Assembly (NCBI RefSeq): GCF_019711515.1
Contig: NZ_JAIGNO010000006.1
Coordinates: 140,630-204,629, forward strand
Direction of reading: 5' to 3'
From: Qipengyuania qiaonensis
GTDB taxonomy: Bacteria > Pseudomonadota > Alphaproteobacteria > Sphingomonadales > Sphingomonadaceae
Length of the DNA: 64,000 nt
The notes under the pieces are model-generated. The model saw only the letters and a program-made list of their open reading frames with translations, ran no database searches and was not told the DNA's origin. Below are positions 34,242 through 43,192 of this stretch, one piece after another (position 1 is the first letter of the stretch; every line of letters starts with the position of its first letter). A program made the position numbers and the translations under genes.

Positions 34242-36331
34242 CCGCCCGCGTGGTAGAAATCGTAGATCTGCTGCGCCACGCCTTCGCTGATGCCGGGGGC
34301 GCGTTGGAGGTCTTCCAGCGCCGCCGCCCTTACCTTCCCCGCCGTGCCGAAATGGAGCAGCAGCGCGCGTTTGCGGGCGGGGCCGATGCCCGGGATTTCG
34401 TCGAGGGGTGAGGCAGTAATCGCTCGGCTGCGTTTCTGGCGGTGCGCGCCGATGGCGTAGCGGTGGACTTCGTCGCGCAGGGTCTGGAGGTAGAACAGCA
34501 GCGGCGAATTGACGGGCAGGGTCTTCTCGCGCCCGTCGGGGAAATGGAAGACTTCGCGCCCCTCGCGCCCGTGATGCGGGCCCTTGGCGATGGCGATCAG
34601 CGGGACGTCCTCGATCCCCATTTCCTCCAGCGTATCGCGCACGGACGACATCTGACCCTTGCCGCCATCGATCAAGACGAGGTCCGGCCAAGTGGTTTCG
34701 TGGCCGATTTTCGACGCTCGCAGAGGCGCAGAGGCGCGGAGGGGTTGTTCCGGCGGCGAAGCCATTTGTGCATTTTCGACCTCCCCGCTCGTCGAGCTGT
34801 CGAAAGTCCGAGTGCCTGAGGCGCCATCCTTGCCACTCTGCGCCTCTGCGCCTCTGTGAGCGAAATCCTCCGCCGCCAGAGCCCGGAACCGGCGCCCCAT
34901 CACTTCGCGCATCATGCCGAAATCGTCGTTGGTCTGCGCGCTCTTGATGTTGAACTTGCGGTACTGGCCCTTGTCGAAACCCTCGGGGCTGGCGACCACC
35001 ATTGCGCCGACTGCCTTCGCGCCCTGGATATGGCTGTTGTCGTAGATCTCGATCCGCTGCGGCACGTCGTCGAGCTCGAGGAATTCGGCGAGATCGCGCA
35101 GGATCCTGGCCTTGGTGCCGCTTTCGGCCAGCCGCCGGTCGAGCGCTTCCACCGCATTGCGCTGTGCCTGTTCCATCAGCTTGCGCCGCGTGCCGCGCTG
35201 GGGGATCGAGATGGCGACCGCATGCCCCGCTTTCTCTGCCAGGGCTTCCGCCACCAGTTCCTGTTCGAGCAGTTCGCGGTCGGTCAGGATGGTCCTGGGT
35301 GGCGGGACCTCCTCGTAGAATTGCAGCAGCACGTCGGACAGTACCTCTCCCAAATCGAGATCGCCCGTATTGCGCGGGTAGAAGGTGCGGTGGCCCCAGT
35401 TCTGCCCGCCGCGGATGAAGAAGGCCTGCACCCCGACCTGCCCGCCCTTGGCGGCGAGCGCGAAGACATCGGCGTCACCCACACCCTGTGCATTGATGGC
35501 CTGCGAGCCCTGGATGAAGGTCGCCGCGCGCAGCCGGTCGCGCAGGATGGCGGCGGTTTCGAAATCGAGATCTTCGGCGGCCTTCGCCATCTGTTTCTCG
35601 ATCTGCGCCTGCACGGCGGAGGATTTGCCGCCGAGGAAATCCTTCGCCTCGCGCACGAGGCTGGCATAGCCCGCCTCGTCGATCCGCCCGACACACGGTG
35701 CCGAGCAGCGCTTGATCTGGTAGAGCAGGCAGGGCCGGTCGCGATTGTTGAAGAAACTGTCGGTGCAGCTCCTCAGCAGGAACAGTTTCTGCAGCGCGTT
35801 CAGCGTCTTGTTCACGCTGCCCGCGCTGGCGAAGGGGCCGTAATAATTGCCTTTGGCCCGCCGCGCGCCGCGATGCTTCTGGATGCGCGGAAACGCATGA
35901 TCGGCGCGCAGCAGGATGAAGGGGAAGCTCTTGTCGTCGCGCAAGTGGACATTGAACGGCGGCCGGTACCGCTTGACCAGTTGCGCTTCGAGCAACAACG
36001 CCTCCGCCTCGGAGTTCGTCGTGACGATCTCCATCGCGCGGGTCTGGCTGATCATCCGCAGAGTACGGTTGGTGAGACCCTTGACCTGCGTGTAATTCGC
36101 CACCCGCGCCTTGAGGCTGCGCGCCTTGCCGACATACAGCACATCGCCGCGCGTATCGAGCATGCGATAGACACCGGGCTTGGGCTTCAGCGTCTTCACC
36201 GTGTCGCGGATCGCGGCGATCCCGGCCTCAAGATCGGGCTGCGCGCTGGCGACCGTGTAGGTGGCGCGTTCCTCGTTGAAACGCTCCTTGCCTCTCGGAT
36301 CGTTGGGAGAACCGGCTTTCGTACGCGACAT
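34238..36331 (-). CDS. uvrC: Excinuclease ABC subunit C
   Basis: Nucleotide-excision repair endonuclease that makes both incisions around a UvrAB-marked lesion. The GIY-YIG domain (about residues 45-130) has GVYRMLDTRGDVLYVGKARSLK; the UvrBC motif is AAEDLDFETAAILRDRL; the RNase-H-like C-terminal nuclease has IEIYDNSHIQG and DLVLIDGGKGQ; HhH motifs close the protein (IPGIGPARKRALLLHFG). At 697 residues it is long because about 50 residues between MGRRFRAL and TWPDLVLIDGG are encoded by a palindromic repeat (34715-34862). The insertion falls in a loop and keeps frame. The start is MSRTKAG at 36331. The restriction-modification genes begin on its stop. Confidence 0.94.
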   Translation of the reverse strand: MSRTKAGSPNDPRGKERFNEERATYTVASAQPDLEAGIAAIRDTVKTLKPKPGVYRMLDTRGDVLYVGKARSLKARVANYTQVKGLTNRTLRMISQTRAMEIVTTNSEAEALLLEAQLVKRYRPPFNVHLRDDKSFPFILLRADHAFPRIQKHRGARRAKGNYYGPFASAGSVNKTLNALQKLFLLRSCTDSFFNNRDRPCLLYQIKRCSAPCVGRIDEAGYASLVREAKDFLGGKSSAVQAQIEKQMAKAAEDLDFETAAILRDRLRAATFIQGSQAINAQGVGDADVFALAAKGGQVGVQAFFIRGGQNWGHRTFYPRNTGDLDLGEVLSDVLLQFYEEVPPPRTILTDRELLEQELVAEALAEKAGHAVAISIPQRGTRRKLMEQAQRNAVEALDRRLAESGTKARILRDLAEFLELDDVPQRIEIYDNSHIQGAKAVGAMVVASPEGFDKGQYRKFNIKSAQTNDDFGMMREVMGRRFRALAAEDFAHRGAEAQSGKDGASGTRTFDSSTSGEVENAQMASPPEQPLRASAPLRASKIGHETTWPDLVLIDGGKGQMSSVRDTLEEMGIEDVPLIAIAKGPHHGREGREVFHFPDGREKTLPVNSPLLFYLQTLRDEVHRYAIGAHRQKRSRAITASPLDEIPGIGPARKRALLLHFGTAGKVRAAALEDLQRAPGISEGVAQQIYDFYHAGG
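34715..34862. mobile_element. Palindromic MITE-like element inserted in frame in uvrC
   Basis: 27-bp terminal inverted repeats, CGCTCGCAGAGGCGCAGAGG... at 34715-34741 and its complement at 34836-34862, match at 25 of 27 positions. Inside, TTTCGAC (34774-34780) and GTCGAAA (34799-34805) form a nested stem. The element encodes a low-complexity peptide with HRGAEAQS at one end and LRASAPLRAS at the other. No transposase is present, so it would be non-autonomous. It resembles Rickettsia palindromic elements in living within a gene. Confidence 0.8.
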
Positions 36332-36395
36332 GCCCGGGGAGATAGGGCGACGCGACCGCTTGTGCAAAGACGCTTTTCCGGTCATCCCCTGCGCA

Positions 36396-37676
36396 ATGGA
36401 CGGGACATTCAAGGCACCGCCGCGCACGGTCGGCTTTCTCGGCAGCGCTCTGTTTCCCGTGAACGGGATGGTCGGGGCGGGCATCTTCGCCCTGCCCGCG
36501 GTGCTGGCGGCGGCAGTGGGCAGCTTCGCACCGTGGATGTTGCTGATCGGCGGGCTGCTGTTCATGCCGCTGGCGCTGGTCTATGCGTGGCTGGCCGCAC
36601 GCTTCGAGCATAGCGGCGGGCCGGTGCTCTATGGCGAAGCGGCGTTCGGGCGGTTCGTCGGCTTTCAGGCCGGCTGGGGCCGCTATGCCAGCAATATCGT
36701 GACCGCGGCGGCAAACACGCATGTGATGGTGACCTATCTTGCCGCATTGTTCCCATGGCTGGAGCAGGTTCAGGGCCTGGCGGTCGCGGTCCTGCTGGCG
36801 CTGTTCGTCGCCATCAACCTTGCCGGGATGCGCAGCGCCGTGGGCACGCTAGGCGTGATGACCGCGATCAAGATCGGGCCGCTGCTATTGCTGGTGATCG
36901 CTGCGCTGTTTGCCGGCGATCCCGCGATCAGTTTCGCCCTGCCGCAGTTCGGCCAGGTGGAAAGCGTGATCCTGCTCACCTTCTACGCCTTTATGGGCTT
37001 CGAAAACCTTACCGAAACCGCGGGCGAGGTAAAGGATGCGAAGCGCAACATCCCGCGCGCGCTGGTCAGCATGGTGGCAGCGGTTTCGGTGCTCTACGTG
37101 CTGGTGATCTGGGCCTATCTGGCCATCGCGCCGAGCGCGGCGGACGACAACGCGCTGGCCGGAGCGGCGCGCGCAGTCATGGGCGATTGGGGGGCGGTGA
37201 TGATCGTCATCGCCGCCGCATTCAGCATCGGGGCCAACAATCTCGGCAGCGGCACCTCGCTACCGCGCCTGACCTACGGCATGGCAGAGCGCGGAATGCT
37301 GCCGCGCTGGTTCATGATGGTGGACGAGCGCCGCGGCACGCCGCGCAATTCGATCCTGTTCTACGGCGTTTTTGCGATCCTGTTCGGCCTGTGGGAAGGT
37401 TTCGAGGTACTGGCCGTAGCGGGGACGATGGTTCGGCTGGTGACCTACCTGATCTGCTGCGCCGCCCTGCCGGTGCTCGAACGGCGCGAAGGCGCGCTGA
37501 ACCCGCTGCACCTCGCCGCCAGTCTATTCGCCATCGTCGTTTCGATATGGGTGGCGACGCATGCGGATATGCGGGCATTGGCGATCTTCGCCGCCATCGT
37601 TGCGGGCGGCACGCTGCTCTATTTCGTGGCGGCGCGTGAAACTGCGGCTGTGCCGCGCGCGCCTGATCCGAGATAA
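36396..37676 (+). CDS. APC-family amino-acid permease
   Basis: A 426-residue inner-membrane transporter with about 12 helices. Helix 1 has the unwound substrate-binding GMVGAGIFALP motif, typical of the APC superfamily. GFENLTETAGEVKDAKRNIPRAL between helices 6 and 7 is the other family hallmark. The start is ATG 36396; the longer frame overlaps uvrC antisense. Divergent from uvrC with 64 bp between them. The substrate (an amino acid or polyamine) is not determinable. Confidence 0.9.
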   Translation: MDGTFKAPPRTVGFLGSALFPVNGMVGAGIFALPAVLAAAVGSFAPWMLLIGGLLFMPLALVYAWLAARFEHSGGPVLYGEAAFGRFVGFQAGWGRYASNIVTAAANTHVMVTYLAALFPWLEQVQGLAVAVLLALFVAINLAGMRSAVGTLGVMTAIKIGPLLLLVIAALFAGDPAISFALPQFGQVESVILLTFYAFMGFENLTETAGEVKDAKRNIPRALVSMVAAVSVLYVLVIWAYLAIAPSAADDNALAGAARAVMGDWGAVMIVIAAAFSIGANNLGSGTSLPRLTYGMAERGMLPRWFMMVDERRGTPRNSILFYGVFAILFGLWEGFEVLAVAGTMVRLVTYLICCAALPVLERREGALNPLHLAASLFAIVVSIWVATHADMRALAIFAAIVAGGTLLYFVAARETAAVPRAPDPR

Positions 37677-37933
37677 ATACCGGCTCGGCGCAGTAATTTC
37701 CGATCACCCTGATCGAATTAGGCTGGCGTTAACCATATAACTCGTGGAATTCGCTGACAAGTCATAGTTGGGCTTTCTTCGGCGGCAGACTTGCCGGACG
37801 CAATTTTACAATCTGACCTGTCGAAACGGGTCCATTCCAGCGCAATCGATTCGCCAAATAAACGAACGAATACCGTCGATTCCGGCGGCAAAGGGTCGCG
37901 TCTCGCAGGTATTTACACAAGAGGACCCTAACA

Positions 37934-39382
37934 ATGGCCGAACACGAACATCATGGCATGAAGCCGCTCGAAGGACTCAATCCGTTCTGCAGTATGCGCC
38001 TCTACGGTCGGGAGGAATCCATCCTCCGGGAAGACCGCTTCGGGCGCATGTTCCCCCATCTGAAGCCCGCCTACACCCGTCCCGATGTTCTGAAGACCAT
38101 AGGCGAGGTAAATGGCAAAATGGACGGAAAGTCCACCAACGACCGAACCGATACCGTACCGGTGGGCATGATCTTCTTCGGCCAGTTCGTCGATCACGAC
38201 ATCACCCTCGACGCATCGACCACATTCGACAGCGTGATCGACAATCCGGGCGAGATCGCCAACGTCCGCACGCCGACGCTCGATCTCGACTGCATTTACG
38301 GGCTTGGGCCTGAAGCGCAGCCCTATCTCTACGCGCAAGGAGGCCCCTTCGGCGGAGTCAAGCTGCTGACCGGCACGGACAATCCCGGTCAGCCGGGACT
38401 CAACGATCACGACCTGCTGCGCAGTCCCAATGGCAGAGCCGTGATCGGCGATCCGCGCAATGACGAGAACCGGGTCATCAGCCAGATCCAGCTCGCGATC
38501 ATCCGCTTCCATAATCATGTCGCGGACACGATCCACGCAGAATCCGGCCTCGAAGGGCACGCTCTTTACGAGGAGGCGCGTCGGCAGACGACCTGGCACT
38601 ACCAATGGGCCTTGGTGAACGACTTCCTTACCGCAATCTGCGGCGCGCCGGTGGTCGAACGTATCCTCGGCTGTGGCCGGCAACATTATTGCGGCCACGT
38701 GCCGTTCATCCCGGTCGAGTTTTCGGTAGCGGCCTACCGTTTCGGTCACTCGATGATCCCGATGAAGGTCCAGGTGCGTCAGGGCGAGCCGCCGCTCGAA
38801 TTGTTCGGCACCACGCTCGGCCTGGGCTTCGATGCCGTGACCGATGCTAAGGCTCTGGTCGACTGGCACGAACTGCTCTTCACCGACGAAAACCGCCAGA
38901 TCGAACGGGCGCAGAAGCTCGATACCAAGCTGGCTGGCGATCTGCTCAGTCTGCCATTCGTCACCGGAACACCGGCGGAAAAGTCGCTCGCCACGCGCAA
39001 TCTGTTACGCGGCAACACCTTTCTTCTTCCCGGGGGCGAGAAGGTGGCCGAAGCGATCGGCTGCGACCCGAAGCAAATCGAGAAGGTGATCAAGAAAATT
39101 GCCAAGGTAAACGGCGATCTTGGGGCGGAAGGTATCCCGCTGTGGCTCTATCTGCTCGCCGAGGCCGAGGTGATCGGCCGTGCCGAACCGAACGGCAGCG
39201 ACAAGGAAGGCGAAGGTCTCGGTCCGGTGGGCGCGACGATCGTCGCCGAAGTGATCATCGGCTTGCTGGAACTCGACGACCATTCCTACCTCGGCGCGAA
39301 CCGCAACTGGTCGCCGCGCGAAGAATGGAACACTCTCGGCAAGCTCGTCACCGTGGCGCAGCCCGCGCTGCCGCCCGTATGA
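37934..39382 (+). CDS. Animal-type haem peroxidase family protein
   Basis: A 482-residue member of the peroxidase-cyclooxygenase superfamily. The distal His is in FFGQFVDHDITLD, with GDPRNDENRV, RFHNHVADTIH and the proximal His in AAYRFGHSMIPM. It has no signal peptide or RTX repeats, unlike many secreted bacterial homologues, so it may be cytosolic or exported non-classically. It could oxidise halides or organic donors with H2O2. A 257-bp non-coding stretch precedes it; a strong hairpin follows. Confidence 0.87.
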   Translation: MAEHEHHGMKPLEGLNPFCSMRLYGREESILREDRFGRMFPHLKPAYTRPDVLKTIGEVNGKMDGKSTNDRTDTVPVGMIFFGQFVDHDITLDASTTFDSVIDNPGEIANVRTPTLDLDCIYGLGPEAQPYLYAQGGPFGGVKLLTGTDNPGQPGLNDHDLLRSPNGRAVIGDPRNDENRVISQIQLAIIRFHNHVADTIHAESGLEGHALYEEARRQTTWHYQWALVNDFLTAICGAPVVERILGCGRQHYCGHVPFIPVEFSVAAYRFGHSMIPMKVQVRQGEPPLELFGTTLGLGFDAVTDAKALVDWHELLFTDENRQIERAQKLDTKLAGDLLSLPFVTGTPAEKSLATRNLLRGNTFLLPGGEKVAEAIGCDPKQIEKVIKKIAKVNGDLGAEGIPLWLYLLAEAEVIGRAEPNGSDKEGEGLGPVGATIVAEVIIGLLELDDHSYLGANRNWSPREEWNTLGKLVTVAQPALPPV

Positions 39383-39391
39383 GGTTCGTCC

Positions 39392-39435
39392 GCGGAGCGG
39401 GATTGGCACAAATCCGCCATTCCCGCTCCGCTTCT
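39392..39435 (+). terminator. Strong hairpin terminator after the peroxidase
   Basis: GCGGAGCGGGA (39392-39402) pairs perfectly with TCCCGCTCCGC (39421-39431), with an inner TGGC/GCCA stem. TTCTCCC follows, a weak U-tract, nine bases after the stop codon. Confidence 0.6.
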
Positions 39436-39482
39436 CCCGCAACCGATTGGCAAGCTGCGCAGACAGTCTTATCGCGCCGCTG

Positions 39483-40652
39483 GTGACGCGCTACGACACG
39501 ATAATCCTCGGCGCCGGAGCTGCCGGCCTGATGTGCGCCGCGCGGGCCGGGCAGCGCGCACTGCGCGTGCTTGTGCTCGAACGGGCCGAGGCTCCGGGCA
39601 AGAAGATCCTGATTTCGGGCGGCGGGCGCTGCAATTTTACCAATATCGGCGCGGGTCCGGGCAACTACCTTTCGGCCAACCCGCATTTCGCCAAGAGCGC
39701 GCTTGCCCGATACACGCCGCGCGATTTCCTCGAGCTGGTCGAAAGGTATGGCATCGCGTGGCACGAGAAGACGCTCGGCCAGCTATTCTGCGACGGATCG
39801 GCAAAGCAGATCGTGGCGATGCTGCTGGAAGAATGCGCCGGGGGCGAGGTCGAGCTTCGTTGCGGCGAGGAAATCGCCTCGGTCGAGCATGACGACGGGT
39901 TCACCGTCACCACGCAGAACGGCGCTTTCACCGCACCGAAACTCGTCATTGCGACCGGCGGGCCTTCGATCCCCAAGATGGGCGCCACGGCTTTCGCCTA
40001 CGACCTTGGCCGCCAGTTCGGGCTCAAAGTGGTCGAGCCGCGTCCTGCGCTCGTTCCGCTGACGCTTGGCGGAGAGGAAGTGCTGTTCCGCGATATTTCC
40101 GGTGTTTCGGCGCCCGTCGTCGCCACCGCGAACGGCGCCGGCTTCGCCGAAGCCGCGCTGTTCACCCATCGCGGCCTGTCTGGCCCCGCGATCCTTCAGG
40201 CGAGTTCCTACTGGCGGTCGGGCGAGCCGCTATTTGTGGATTTCGTGCCCGAACGCGGACCGGAATGGCTGCTCGACGCCAAGCACAATCATCCGCGCAC
40301 AGGTGTCAGGACACTGCTTCGCGAGGCACTTCCGGCACGCCTTGCAGACATTCTTGCCGACAGACTCGGCCTCGACGGCGATCTTGGCAATCTACCCGAC
40401 AAGGCCCTGCGCAGCGCCTGCGAACGGCTCAGGCGATGGGAATTCCGCCCTAACGGCACCGAAGGATTTGCCAAGGCGGAAGTCACCGCGGGCGGCATTT
40501 CCACGGCGGAACTTTCTTCCAAGACTATGGAAGCAAAGAAGATTCCCGGCCTTTTCGCCATTGGCGAGGCGGTCGACGTGACCGGCTGGCTGGGCGGCTA
40601 CAACTTCCAGTGGGCGTGGGCGAGCGGGGTCGCCGCCGGAGAGGCGCTGTGA
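39483..40652 (+). CDS. BaiN/YhiN (HI0933)-family flavoprotein
   Basis: A 389-residue FAD-dependent oxidoreductase. The dinucleotide-binding motif is ILGAGAAGLMCAARAG; the family signature is KKILISGGGRCNFTN. Near the C terminus are AEVTAGGISTAEL and FAIGEAVDVTGWLGGYNFQWAWASG. The start chosen is GTG 39483 (VTRYDTI); an alternative TTG at 39447 would add 12 residues without a family match. The physiological substrate is unknown, though a relative (BaiN) reduces bile-acid intermediates in gut clostridia. Free-standing gene. Confidence 0.88.
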   Translation: MTRYDTIILGAGAAGLMCAARAGQRALRVLVLERAEAPGKKILISGGGRCNFTNIGAGPGNYLSANPHFAKSALARYTPRDFLELVERYGIAWHEKTLGQLFCDGSAKQIVAMLLEECAGGEVELRCGEEIASVEHDDGFTVTTQNGAFTAPKLVIATGGPSIPKMGATAFAYDLGRQFGLKVVEPRPALVPLTLGGEEVLFRDISGVSAPVVATANGAGFAEAALFTHRGLSGPAILQASSYWRSGEPLFVDFVPERGPEWLLDAKHNHPRTGVRTLLREALPARLADILADRLGLDGDLGNLPDKALRSACERLRRWEFRPNGTEGFAKAEVTAGGISTAELSSKTMEAKKIPGLFAIGEAVDVTGWLGGYNFQWAWASGVAAGEAL

Positions 40653-40805
40653 ACGCTATCCGCCAGGGAAGGCATTGACGGGAGCGGCAAGTTGACGCGG
40701 AACCGTCACATGGTAGCTTCTGCCTCCGCACTCGCAAAAAAGCGGGGCGAGCAGGGGATGGTATCGCGCGTTCGGGCAGAGCGGCGGTAGCGCGGAAAGG
40801 AACAC

Positions 40806-42413
40806 ATGCAGCAATTGCAGGGCATGGATGCGAGCTTCGTCGCGCTGGAGACACGCAACTCGCCGATGCATATCGGGTCGATCCTGATCTACAACCCCGC
40901 CACCGCCCCCGGCGGCTTCGTGCGGTTCAAGGATATCCTCGCCTTCTTCGAGAGCCGCCTGCAACTGTCCAAGACCATGCGCCAGCGCATGGTGCGCGTG
41001 CCTTTCGACCTCGACTATCCCTATTGGATCGAAGATCCGGATTTCGACCTCGAATATCACCTCCGCCATGTAGCCCTGCCCGCACCGGGCGACTGGCGTC
41101 AGCTATGCATCCAGGCAGCCCGCATTTTCGCCCGCCCGCTGGATCTCGACCGCCCGCCATGGGAATTCACCGTTGTCGAGGGCCTCGACAATGTAGAAGG
41201 CGTTCCGAAAGGCAGCTATGCCTATATCACCAAAGTTCATCACGCCGCGATCGACGGGATGAGCGGGATAGACCTGATGGAGGCGACGCATACGCTGTCG
41301 CCGGACGAGCCGCCCCCTCCCGGGCCCGACACGTGGAAACCGGAAAAAGTCCCCAATCCGGTCGAACTGCTGGGCAAAAGCTATTTCAATGCGATCACCA
41401 ATCCGCTCAAGCAAATCGAGGTTGCCGCCAAGGCCGCCCCCGGCCTGGCCAAGGCGCTGAAGGGGCTGGTCGCCAAGGAATTCGACGTCTCGAGCGAGAT
41501 GATCGCGCCCAAGACCCGGTTCGGAAAGAAGATCAGCCCGCATCGCGTGGTCGAGGGCGTGAGCGTCCCGCTGGCGGATATCAAGGCGGTCCGCACCGCC
41601 GTGGACGGTGCGAAGATCAACGACGTGTTCCTGGCCATCATCGGCGGGGCCATGCGGCGCTATCTCGACCATCACGGCGAACTGCCGGCGAAGACCCTCA
41701 CCGCCATGGCACCCATATCGGTGCGCTCGACCGACGAGAAGAATGCGATGGGCAATCAGGTCGCGGCGATGATCGCGCCGCTGGGCACGCAGATTGCAGA
41801 CCCCATCGACCGGCTGGCCTGGGTCAATAACCGCACGACGAATTCCAAGGCGATGACCGATGCCATGGGTGCGCGCAACATGACCGAACTGAGCAAGGTC
41901 AGCCCGGCTTTGTGGATGAGCCTTGGCGCGCAGCTATATACCCGCCTCAGCCTCGCCAATCGCGGGGTCGGCCCGATCTTCACCACTGTCGTTACCAATG
42001 TCCCCGGCCCGCCCGTGCCGATCTATTCGGCCGGTGCACGGCTGGAGAGCATGATGGGGCTGATCTGCCTGACCGACGGCATGGGCCTGGCCCATGTGGT
42101 GCAGAGCTATACGCAGGAAGCCACCATCGCGTTCACGGCCGATCGCGAGATGATGGACGATCCCGAATTCTACGCGCAGTGCATCCGCGACAGCTTTGCC
42201 GAAATGCGCAATGCGGCGGCTGCGAGAACATCGGCACCGGCGAAGAAGGCCGCCCCCGCGAAGACCAGGAAAACGGCGAAAAGACCCGCCGCCGGTAAGC
42301 GGGCAGTGCCCAGGAAAAAGCCAGCCGAGCCGGTGAAAGGAGGCACCAAAAGCCCCGCCCGGCGTTCGAAACCGAAGCCTGCCCAACCACTGAAAGGTTC
42401 GACCAGCGCATGA
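40806..42413 (+). CDS. Wax ester synthase/diacylglycerol acyltransferase (WS/DGAT)
   Basis: Makes wax esters and triacylglycerol from acyl-CoA at the membrane or lipid-droplet surface. The 535-residue protein has the catalytic HHAAIDG (about residues 145-151) and the second family motif VTNVPGPPVPIY (about 395). GDWRQL and ARPLDLDRPPWE are also conserved. Unusually, about 60 C-terminal residues form a Lys/Ala/Pro-rich tail (for example KKAAPAKTRKTAKRPAAGKR), like a histone H1 or PhaF tail. The stop overlaps the next hydrolase gene by 4 bp. Confidence 0.92.
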   Translation: MQQLQGMDASFVALETRNSPMHIGSILIYNPATAPGGFVRFKDILAFFESRLQLSKTMRQRMVRVPFDLDYPYWIEDPDFDLEYHLRHVALPAPGDWRQLCIQAARIFARPLDLDRPPWEFTVVEGLDNVEGVPKGSYAYITKVHHAAIDGMSGIDLMEATHTLSPDEPPPPGPDTWKPEKVPNPVELLGKSYFNAITNPLKQIEVAAKAAPGLAKALKGLVAKEFDVSSEMIAPKTRFGKKISPHRVVEGVSVPLADIKAVRTAVDGAKINDVFLAIIGGAMRRYLDHHGELPAKTLTAMAPISVRSTDEKNAMGNQVAAMIAPLGTQIADPIDRLAWVNNRTTNSKAMTDAMGARNMTELSKVSPALWMSLGAQLYTRLSLANRGVGPIFTTVVTNVPGPPVPIYSAGARLESMMGLICLTDGMGLAHVVQSYTQEATIAFTADREMMDDPEFYAQCIRDSFAEMRNAAAARTSAPAKKAAPAKTRKTAKRPAAGKRAVPRKKPAEPVKGGTKSPARRSKPKPAQPLKGSTSA

Positions 42414-43189
42414 ATGCCACGACCACCGAAGCCCGCCCGCCCAGCCGCCTGCTGACGCTGGCCGAACCGGGACGCGCCATGGGTGAGCTTGCCAGCTTCT
42501 ATGCGCTACGCCCGCTGCTTTCCATGCTGCCGCGCGGTGACGGGCACGGCGTGCTGGTCCTGCCGGGCTTCATGGCGTCGGACTATTCGACCGCTCCGCT
42601 GCGCTCGCTGTTATCGGATCTCGGCTACGATGCCGTGGGTTGGAACCTCGGTCGCAATGTACGTGTCGACAATGCCCGGATCGATGCGATGGTGGCGTGT
42701 GTCGAAGGGCTGCACGCACGCACCGGCGGCAAGATTTCCATCGTCGGGTGGAGCCTGGGCGGCGTGTTCGCCCGCGAACTGGCCAAGATGGCGCCCGAAA
42801 AGGTGCGCGACGTGATCACCCTGGGCTCGCCGATCAGCGACGATCGCAATCACACCAACGCCACGCTGCTGTTCGAATATCTCAACGGCAAAGAGCCGGA
42901 GCCGATGCAGGGCGGCAATTTTCGCGCGCTTGCGGAGGCCCCGCCGGTGCCGACCACGTCGATCCTCACCCGGACCGATGGGATCGTCCATTGGCGCGGA
43001 TCGGTGCAAAGCGGCGACCACGATAAATGCGAGAACATCGAGGTCCATGCCAGCCATTGCGGCCTGGGCGTCAACCCGGCGGCGGTTTATGCCGTTGCCG
43101 ACCGGTTGGCACAGGCCGAAGACGCGTGGAAGCCGTTCCGCCCGACCGGGCTTGCCAGCCTGTTCTTCCCGCGCCGTACCCTTGCTTGA
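42410..43189 (+). CDS. Alpha/beta hydrolase (lipase-like)
   Basis: A 259-residue alpha/beta hydrolase. The nucleophile elbow is GWSLGGVFAREL (Ser near residue 118), with VLVLPGFMASD as the oxyanion-hole strand and a C-terminal HASHCGLG carrying the probable His. It is translationally coupled (ATGA) to the WS/DGAT gene, so it probably remodels or mobilises neutral lipids (inference). There is no signal peptide. It ends 4 bp from the stop of the convergent TonB receptor. Confidence 0.88.
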   Translation: MNATTTEARPPSRLLTLAEPGRAMGELASFYALRPLLSMLPRGDGHGVLVLPGFMASDYSTAPLRSLLSDLGYDAVGWNLGRNVRVDNARIDAMVACVEGLHARTGGKISIVGWSLGGVFARELAKMAPEKVRDVITLGSPISDDRNHTNATLLFEYLNGKEPEPMQGGNFRALAEAPPVPTTSILTRTDGIVHWRGSVQSGDHDKCENIEVHASHCGLGVNPAAVYAVADRLAQAEDAWKPFRPTGLASLFFPRRTLA

Positions 43190-43192
43190 GCA

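Noticed and set aside
34856..36613. 585-codon plus-strand ORF antisense to uvrC
   Set aside because: Translation is a shadow of uvrC; all conserved motifs lie on the minus strand.
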